Below, in pieces: positions 56,096 to 64,000 of a stretch of 64,000 nucleotides of DNA. Position numbers and translations under genes: made by a program. Numbering within the stretch: position 1 is the stretch's first letter; the number at the start of each line of letters is the position of its first letter. This DNA is from Xiphophorus maculatus (Eukaryota > Chordata > Actinopteri > Cyprinodontiformes > Poeciliidae): positions 13,020,565 to 13,084,564 of the forward strand of contig NC_036446.1 in the NCBI RefSeq assembly GCF_002775205.1, in the 5' to 3' direction. Under the pieces are notes generated by a model that did no database searches, was not told where the DNA came from, and saw only the letters and a list, made by a program, of their open reading frames with translations.

Positions 56096-56414
56096 CAGTG
56101 GTTCTCAAACTTTTATCAGTGATGTACCCCCTTAAAAATATATTTTTAGTCAAGTACCCCCTGACACGGGCAAAACATTTTTGGAATAAAACAGAGGTAC
56201 AGTGCTGTAAATACCCCGTAAATACTGAATATAACATTCAGTGCATGAACACACATTTATATTTTATCGAACTTTTTACAAAATAATTTTTCCCAAGACT
56301 TATTATGGAGGAGCCTACTGATTTTTTTAAAGCTATTTTGAAAAGCTTCACATACCCCCTGCAGTACCTCCACGTACCCCCAGGGGTACGCGTACCCCCA
56401 TTTGAGAACCACTG
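56096..56414. mobile_element. hAT (Charlie-like) MITE with perfect 8-bp TSD
   Basis: The ends 'cagtggttctcaaac' and '..gtttgagaaccactg' type inverted repeats are flanked by identical 'ccctaaaa' (56088-56095 and 56415-56422). It is 319 bp and non-coding; the interior is rich in 'gtacccc'. The CAGTGGTTCTCAAA terminus is well known in non-autonomous hAT-Charlie elements of vertebrates. Confidence 0.95.
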
Positions 56415-56654
56415 CCCTAAAATATGGAATCGTATTTGGCTGTTAAATGTTGCGTGAACCGATACGATTTGTTCCGTATTTCTATAAATGTCCGATACAC
56501 ACGCCTATCAAACACATATCAACACTGAGTAAAACAATAATGACCAAAATAAAACACAGGAAATATCAAGGTCAGCTAAATTGTAGTGGCGGAACCATAG
56601 ATATTAATACGTAGATGCGTCATTGAGCGCTGAGTCCTACGTTACGTCGCAGCT

Positions 56655-56930
56655 GTCTTGCAGGGCCGGCCCAAGGCATAAGCAAACTAAGCAGCCGCTT
56701 AGGATCCCAGGGCCAGTAAGGGGCCCCCTCAGTGGAGCTGATTTATTTATTTATTTTTTTGTAATAATTTCTATGTCATTATAATGTCAAAAACACACAA
56801 TTTCACTATGAAGTGATTTGTTTTTACAATAATATATATTTGATAATGTATGTAGAAATTATTATTTTACTGATAAAAAGAAAAAGAAAATTGCTCTTGG
56901 GGCCCCCTGGTGGTCGCGGTAGGTACCGCA
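56655..56930. repeat. 'GGGCCGGCCC' interspersed repeat
   Basis: 'cagggccggcccaaggcata', then '..gcagccgcttagg' and '..ggggccccct', a type I recall as a dispersed DNA repeat. The right end contains a CTCF-like CCACCAGGGGGC on the minus strand (56902-56913), probably part of the repeat. Confidence 0.5.
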
Positions 56931-59900
56931 TGCTTCGCCAGTAACATGAGCTGCTGTCAGAGCATCCAAACATCCAAAGCTCCAGTCAGAAGTTAAGTTA
57001 GCAAATCAATGTCTCAAGAAACAACTTATCCTTCAGGGAAGGAGAAAAGAAAGAGGAAGAATAGAAAAAAGCCAAGAAAAAGGTTTGTTTTAATCTGCCT
57101 TGGTAATGTAACGTAAAAGATTTGTGAAGCTGCTAATAGAAAATTAGCTTGATAGCGACCTGGAACTGTCCAGTTCCAGGTCCAAACACAAAGATCTTGC
57201 TAGGGTCTTTGTGTTTGTGTGAGACTGAGTTTAAACTTTAAATGAATTGATTCTCCTGCTGTATATTTCTGAGGTATTTTGGCTTCAATGATGTTTGATA
57301 ACGTTTGATAATAATTAAAACTTCTCAATGTTTAACATTGTTTAGCAAAATGTTTCTACGTCAGGCTACATGGCTGCTACACCGATGCTGTAGTTGGGGA
57401 TATTTTGTTTGCTACTGAGCAAAATCATTTTGTGGCTAAAACAAACATTATTTTCAAATCAACTAAGTTATAACTTATGTGAAAATCATTTGAAAGCTCA
57501 GAATCAGTCCAGTACCGGTACTGGTCCACATTCTCAGGGGAGAAAAACTCACCTGGTAAAAATTACATTTTTAGCCATTGGAGTAACGCTTAAGAGAAAT
57601 TAATTTAATCAAAGAATGTCATGAATATGTGTGTAGGGTTGCACCGATTGCATTTTTCTTGCAGATACCTGGTTACCAATCTTTAAAAAGCCTGACCTGC
57701 CAATTTTGATTTTGAGTGATATGAATTTTTTTGTCTGAAATGTTGCTAAATATAGAAAGAAAGTCACTGAGTTGGCAACAATGGGGTGAATATTGTTAAC
57801 TGTAAATGTTCAGACCTGACCTGGTGGGTCGGTCTGTCAGTCTTAGACTTAGACTTAGACTGACTTTATTGTCATTTTGCATGCACAGGGTGTATACAGA
57901 ACGAAATTTCGTTGCATATGGCTCAGGACAGTGTTTTGAGCTTCCAATGTTGTGAGGTTACTCCAGAATAAAATAAAATACAGTATAAAATCTCAGTCAA
58001 ACCTCTCACTGCAGAGCAGACGAGGACAGAGACTGATTTTAAACCTTTGCTGACAAAGATAAGATTAGGGGATGAGATCGGCTTCACATGTAAGTATCGG
58101 CCAATAACGATCCGCCAAAATTAAGAAAATCGGCGCCCAGAAATCAACTGGAAATTGTATTTTGAAATGCATTTCGACTTCTTTTAATACCAATATCTCA
58201 CAGATGCTGGTCACTTGGGATTACAGGTTGTTTTGACTAAGAATCCTGCAAGAATGTGTTTTCTAAACGCTAGAAGCAATCAGTTAAATGTGTGTGAAAG
58301 GTCAGATTTAACTGGGGTTCATGGTCACTACAGATGCTGCTTGACAGTATGAGACACAGAAATCTTCTTCTGTCATTACAGAACCATAATCCAGTTTCAA
58401 CAAAACTTTCATCATGGTATTTTGTATGTGTGTGTGTGTGTGTGTGTATGTGTGTGAGGGAGAGACACAAAGAGATTGTTTGGGAGTGTAACAAGGGAGG
58501 AGGAAAGAAGTTCCCACTTGGCCAGTGACTGTCCTTTTGTCTGGTTACCTGTCAAACACACCAGCAGGCATTAACGTGGATTTTTACACATGGGATTTCA
58601 GATTGCACCAGCAAACACACACACATATACACACACTTAGATTTTCTAAAAGATCTGCAACAAGAGAGGAGTGGAGAGGGGTGCATGAATGGACAAATTA
58701 ATCAGATTATAGCAGTGACACACTTAAACAGGCTGTTCTCTGGATTAGCCACGGTCCTGCCTACACTTCACCACAATGAAAAGTGCAAGAGGAGAGATCA
58801 GATCATCACACAAAATATATATTAAAACTTTTAAACTTGTCTGATTTATTTGAAGTATTACCCATGTTTTAGTTTTGTTTTTGTTCCATGTCCTACAATT
58901 TAAATAAAGCCACAGCCTGGACATTGGGAAAAGCTCAGCTCTTGCTAAATATTAGCAGCAGATGAAAATTAGAAGCAAGCTCTGTTGAGTGAATGAGTAC
59001 TTCTCTATATATTTGACCATGAAGAAGTTTCGATTTCACCCCAGAAGTTCAAAGAGTGCTGCTCTTTATGTGCAGCAGGGCAGCATATGGCAGCCAGTGA
59101 CCAGGGCTTTGTCTGACTACTGACACCAGATAGATGCCGTGAGGGAGGACACGAGTGTTTGCGACTGTTTCGGGGGCCGGAGGACAGCCTGACAACAACA
59201 AAGGGCCAGCTTTAAGCCTGTCTCCTGTGATTTTCCAACTCAGCGAAAAGCTATTGTGGCACTGAAAAAAAGTTAAGTTAAAAAGCTTAGCATGGTATGT
59301 GCTAACAACTGCCTGCTGCTCATGTAATACAAGCAAATACTTTCTGAGCAGCCACAGTGGCAGTCTTTAGAAGGGTAACCGTCACCGTGTCTGCAGCCGG
59401 TGTGCAGGTCACTGGTTCAACGTTCTGGTCTCCAGAGCCTGATGGGCTGCATGGACGGTTCGGTTAAGGAGGCGCTGAAAAAGCTGCAAACCCCCGTCAA
59501 AATTACGGCTTTTTGAGACTTGATGGGAGACATTTCCAAACTTTTTCCATATAACTTGTGACACTAGTTCAGTAGAATTTAGCTACAAAACAAACAAAGC
59601 TGTTAGGGGGGAGAATAGGAATTAAAGACCTGAAATAACTTACATGCATAAGTGTGTACACTATTGAATAAATTCTTTGCTGTGAAAGAATTTCACATGA
59701 TACCATGATATTATTATTATGTAAATAATAACATGTAAATGTTTGGTCTTCTTGAGCTGACACCATGAACTACGGTAACTCCAATGAACCCTGAACAATT
59801 TATTGGAGTCATAGTTAGATTTTCTCATTTCCATCCCTCAGCTACACCCATAGTTTCCAGGATCAACATAAGCTCAACATATGGCCCTTCAGTCAGAAGA

Positions 59901-59977
59901 AGAGTAAATTATGGCCATACCAAGGTACCAGTCAACACTGGAAAAATATCTCAGGTCATCTCTGAGAACATGTATTT
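56931..59977. other. Gene-free stretch
   Basis: 57840-57950 holds a repeat with 'cttagacttagacttagac' and 'gaacgaaatttcgttgca'. 58425-58456 is (GT)n. 59040-59480 is GC-richer unique-looking DNA without a supported frame. Confidence 0.45.
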
Positions 59978-60622
59978 AATGGTGACCTATTATGCATCCT
60001 AGAACAAGTTAGTATGGGTCTATGAGCTGTACAAAACATTAATTTCATTAATTTTTTTTTTTGCACAAAATCAATCTGCTCAGTTCTGCCTATTTTGAGC
60101 TCCTCATAATGAGCTCTTTTATGATCTCTTGTCACTTTAAATCCAAATAAGCTGCAGTTGGCCACACCCACTGACTTCATGTTTACACTGCCTTGTGAAA
60201 ATGCCTGCAAACAGATGCACAATTATACAACTGTACATCTTTGAAAAGCAGAAGTGGAGCCTCATACACAACCAACAAGAATGCAACAAGTGGTTTCTGG
60301 TGGGTCCAACCAAACACTTGTCTTTTCCCGTAGCCATTGTAGAGCGAATACAGCGGTAATACCGTCTGACCAAACGTGCTGGAGCTCAGCTTGGATTTCT
60401 AGGTGGAGAGCTGAGCTCTGCTGGAGTTGCCTGTTAAATGTGACTTAATAATGAGGAGACTTTTGAAACAACTAATTGCTCGCACACCAAAGAAATTGAC
60501 TTAATGGCCAACAATGGTTTTATGTTTTTTTCTTTTTAAAAAAAAATACTTTGGTTGGTTTTAGAAGCAGAACCAAATGAAAGTATAAAACCTGCAAAAT
60601 GTGACCTTTGCATAATTTGTCA
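59978..60622 (+). mobile_element. Family T MITE-like element, single copy
   Basis: Left end 'aatggtgacctattatgcat' and right end '..tttgcataatttgtcacc' are imperfect inverted repeats. The interior matches 22060-22480 and 22655-22860 ('cactttaaatccaaataagc', 'aaccaacaagaatgcaac'). Confidence 0.7.
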
Positions 60623-63490
60623 CCTTCTCAGCACCTTGTTGAGTCTATAACATGAGGATTTAAGGCATGGTGAAGGCAAAATGTGGTCCAATCTCAAATT
60701 AGCCAGCTGTACTTATTGAAGTGTCTGTTTATAATTGTTTTAAAAAATATTTTTTGGGGGGTTGGTAGGTTCGGTCTTTGGTCTTTGGACCCTACAGACT
60801 TGCAGTTAGCTACATCATCCAGGTTCTTAAAGTTATCTAGAGAAGATAAAATATTAGTTGCTTGAAACCCCACTTCAAAAATGAGCCAGAACTTTGAAGC
60901 TTTTGTTAATTTTAATGTGATTTACACTGATTCAGTTTGAAAACAATGAGAAATTATATGACTCTGAGTCTTATCAGGCCTTCTGCATTCACATTTAAAA
61001 GTGTGAGACACAAACTGTAATATAAAAGAAGACTTTTAGGACATGAAATGAGGAAAGAATAAATGTAAACTACATGTCACATCAGTATGTACAGTGCATA
61101 AAAATGTAAAAATATTTGCGAGCAACACAAGGTTGACTTATTTTTTATGTTGCTGGCAAAAATAATGCAAAGCGATGTTAAAGAGTTGCCCTTAATTTCT
61201 TCTATTTCTTATTTTGAGATCAGATCATTATGACCTCTGTGTCTCTGTGTTAATGTGACGAATGTCAACACTTAATCCCGTTCATCTTTTTTTAAAAGTT
61301 CTGATCATCCGTCATCCAGTTTTAAAGCCTATCTGGTGTGTGTTTATAAAAGAATTCAAACCATATGAGTTTCTTTGATGGCTGCCTCTACTCTCTCAGT
61401 GGTCGCTAAATGGGACACACACACACTTACACACACATTTATATACAGAGTGTAGTCAGGCAGGGGCAACTGGGACTAAATCCAGACTGGTGGTTTCTAT
61501 CTCCAGCTATAAATACCCCTCTTCTTAAACAAGATCACACACATGAACTTGTACGCAAATAAAGAGGCTCATAGACAAAAAGAGATCCAGTCACAAACAC
61601 ATTAAGGAAATGAAACACACACATTTGGACTAACATTCGGATCCGCACAGAGAAATGACTTTGGCCTCAGAGGAGGCTTGCTAAGCGGTCTATGATTATG
61701 GGGTGTGTCTTTGTCTCATTTAGTGGTTCCACAAGGAGACAGTCTTCTGCTGTGTCAGACAGATACACACACACACAGGCACCCCCCCCCCACACACACA
61801 CCATGCAAACACTACTTACACAATCACTTTGTGATTCTCTGCCTAAATTTGTTCGACAACTTTTTAACGTGCTTGTGCTTTCGTTGTCGTTTTCCGAGTT
61901 AATCCAATGCCTTAGCATGAAAATATTTTCCAGCACCAGAGTAGATTTCATTTCTCTTTTATTTTGGAAAAATATCGCATTTTCCAGTTATAAAAATGAC
62001 AGGCTCTGTACATACGACTTTTCTCTTAAATACAACACAGTCACAGTGGTCTCAAGTGCCTAAGACATGCATACATACATACTTACATACATACATCATC
62101 TGCCAAATAAAAACAGCACAACTTAAATTATAACAAGATTAACAAAAACAACACAACAAAAAGAAGCAAAAATAATTACATAATTAAATTAAACGCATAC
62201 ATCTTTCTTTAGATAACAAATAAATTTTAAAAAACAAAACAAAAGATTCTAACCAGCGGCAGGAGGAGTCATGGTGTCCTTGAATTGGCTGATAGTGGAA
62301 GACTGGGGCGGGAGAGGACAGTGCATACATCGACACCAAAAGCGGCCATTTACTTCTTCTGTACACACACACTTGCACACACACATATGCACACACACCT
62401 CTATAGTGCAATGAGGTCTTGGCAGTTAAGACTTTATATCGCGGCCTTGTTCTCTTGGAAAAACATCATTACGAAGTCAGGAAAAAAAGAAGCCAAACAG
62501 TCAGGTTTAAGTTGAACAGATGATTTGATAATTAAATATGATGCATGTATTGGTCTGATTTATATCCCTTACCCCAAGCATTGCCCTTTCTATCAGACGT
62601 TTCAGGGCTCAGAGGCCAGTATGGCCCAACAGTATCCATGGTGGATCGATCTGCAGTCACTACTGGAGTTTTCAGTTCTCTGTTTCCTGCTGAGAACCAG
62701 CTCAGCTACATCTGCCAGTGCTGTAGAGTTGAAGGTGTTCGGCTGTCCTACAAGTTAGATAATCTGATATGGAAAGTTCTGCTTGTGATGCCTTGAATAA
62801 ATTTCTAAAAATGGTCAGCCTAAAATTACAGGGACTCCTACTGTTGCAACAGCTCCACACTCTACTCTGCAGCACTGTGCAGAACATAAACTACCGGAAA
62901 TCCAGGACAGATTTTACACAGCAATGTAAAACCACAGCACGTAACAGTACTACAGCAGTACTTTAAAGGCTTTCAGTACACTAAAGGTACTACATTGTTC
63001 ATTCAGTCGGTACATCACCGTACAATATCATCGGTCAATATCCAAGTCAATGCTCCGCTGCTTATCAGGAGAGAACAGTTCATCCACTGATGAGCTGTAA
63101 ATCTTCCAGTGCTGCAAGGAGACGTCAAGCAAGTTCTTCATCAGTTCTCCAGCAGTTTTTGACTGTCTGAGACAGCCTTGTGTCTGTACAATGTCTGTAC
63201 AAGTGCTGGCACCTTGTTCTGGCGCTTCATCCATAGCATAGAGTCACCAAAAGACCTGCGTCCATCGAAGGCCAAGGATATTGTAAATTGACCCGTAGTA
63301 TCACTGTAGTCCTCAGTCAAGGCCAAGCAGGTGATGCGTCTGCACTGGCACATCATCACCTTGGCTCAAAGTCCTCTAGGAAATCCCAGGGAACAGCAGC
63401 AAACAGCAGGAGTAAAACCTCCCAGAAACAAGCTGAGCTCTACTGCTCAGGGTTGGTGTGTGTGGACTAACAGGAAGCCTTGTACCGTAA
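60623..63490. other. Gene-free stretch and probable 3' UTR of the right-edge gene
   Basis: Short (CA)n at 61764-61801 and (CATA)n at 62067-62097. On the minus strand, DNA just left of 63490 is probably the 3' UTR of the right-edge gene. Open frames at 63028-63359 (minus) and 62545-62796 (plus) are noted but not called. Confidence 0.4.
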
Positions 63491-64000
63491 TTATACCTGG
63501 AAAACAAAGAAAACAAAGTTAGTCCTGGGGCACCAGTACAGATGGAAGGTTATTTTTCTGGTGTGGTAGCTCAAACAGATAAAACAGACTGTGTTCTCAC
63601 CTCTGTAGCAATGATACATTCATCTTTCTGGTCTGATATGACGTAAACAGACTGGTATTTGGTATCGCTGGAACAGGGGTACCGGCTGTCACTGGGAGTA
63701 GGGTACACAGCCTCACTGGTTGGCTGGAATTTGAGGTCGTAGGTTGACTGGTACTGAGGATCCCTCGCTGTATGACAGTTTAAATCAGAGGATGGCTGAT
63801 CTTTTGCTTCGCTGCATCCTGGTGACTCTGCCAATGCTTTCTTTTCCGAAACATCACTGTAGGATGAACAACAAAGAGATTAGAAATACTGTTCTTCATT
63901 CTACGTGGGGTTGTAATGTGTTTAGGGTGATTCTTGAGTACCTGTTCTGTCTTTTCCTGAATCCTTCCCCTCTGCTAGGCTCATCCAGGGGCTCACATTT
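63491..64000 (-). CDS. 3' end of an unrecognised gene; tail ends -ATEV
   Basis: Partial; it enters from the right edge. Exons: 64000-63942, 63856-63601 and 63496-63491 (final codon plus stop). Junctions are AACAG|GTACTC..CATCCTACAG|TGATG and ACAGAG|GTGAGA..TTTGTTTTCCAG|GTATAA, the last with an excellent pyrimidine tract and a 104-nt intron. The visible 106 residues begin KCEPLDEPSRGEGFRKRQNS, then become Ser/Tyr/Asp-rich (PQYQSTYDLKFQP, DTKYQSVYVISDQ), and end DECIIATEV. T-E-V is a class I PDZ ligand and TKYQSV fits the T-x-Y-x-x-V switch motif. A membrane-protein cytoplasmic tail is one reading. No family was recognised. If the last intron is retained, the end is instead EVRTQSVLSV. Confidence 0.6.

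Noticed and set aside
56902..56913. CTCF-like motif CCACCAGGGGGC
   Set aside because: It sits at the end of a dispersed repeat, so it is not counted with the other sites as evidence for an insulator.
63028..63359. Two overlapping minus-strand frames left of the right-edge gene
   Set aside because: They need a frame shift between them, lack good splice acceptors, and lie downstream of an in-frame stop, so they are more likely 3' UTR.

Overview
The window is vertebrate nuclear DNA, most likely from a teleost fish. Genes are split by short GT-AG introns, the DNA is AT-rich, and the repeats are typical of fish: hAT and Tc1/mariner miniature elements, a tRNA-headed SINE ending in GGATGGATG-type repeats, and non-LTR remnants ending in GAAGAAGAAG. 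The species cannot be fixed from sequence alone.

Three protein genes are supported. PPM1G (nuclear PP2C-family Ser/Thr phosphatase) lies on the minus strand at 30639-19407. Its 13 coding exons sum to exactly 1650 nt, or 549 residues. MIS12 (kinetochore MIS12-complex subunit) lies on the plus strand at 32923-34932, with two coding exons and 230 residues. The two genes are divergent, with 2.3 kb between their start codons, almost all of it repeats. At the right edge (64000-63491, minus) is the 3' end of an unrecognised gene. Its tail is Tyr/Ser-rich and is predicted to end in -ATEV, a class I PDZ ligand.

Layout: 1-19.4 kb is non-coding and repeat-rich, with two hAT elements that have perfect 8-bp target duplications, a Tc1/mariner MITE, microsatellites and the probable PPM1G 3' UTR. 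19.4-30.9 kb is PPM1G, with repeats in its introns. 31.0-32.9 kb is a LINE/repeat block whose 3' tail stops 18 nt before the MIS12 ATG. 32.9-35.0 kb is MIS12. At 35.06 kb there is a canonical CTCF motif, followed at 35.3-35.65 kb by a promoter-like segment. 35.99-37.63 kb is a long inverted-repeat element whose arms carry a satellite of small hairpins. From 37.6 to 63.5 kb I see no convincing coding exon, only interspersed repeats and unique DNA that could be intergenic or intronic regulatory sequence.

The most interesting observations are: (1) a LINE tail abutting the MIS12 start codon, with an E2F-like site kept at the ATG; (2) the hairpin-in-hairpin inverted-repeat element at 36-37.6 kb; (3) eleven perfect matches to the RFX X-box consensus, most of them inside several unrelated-looking repeat families; (4) a hAT element with two left ends. 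No bacterial, viral or CRISPR features were seen.
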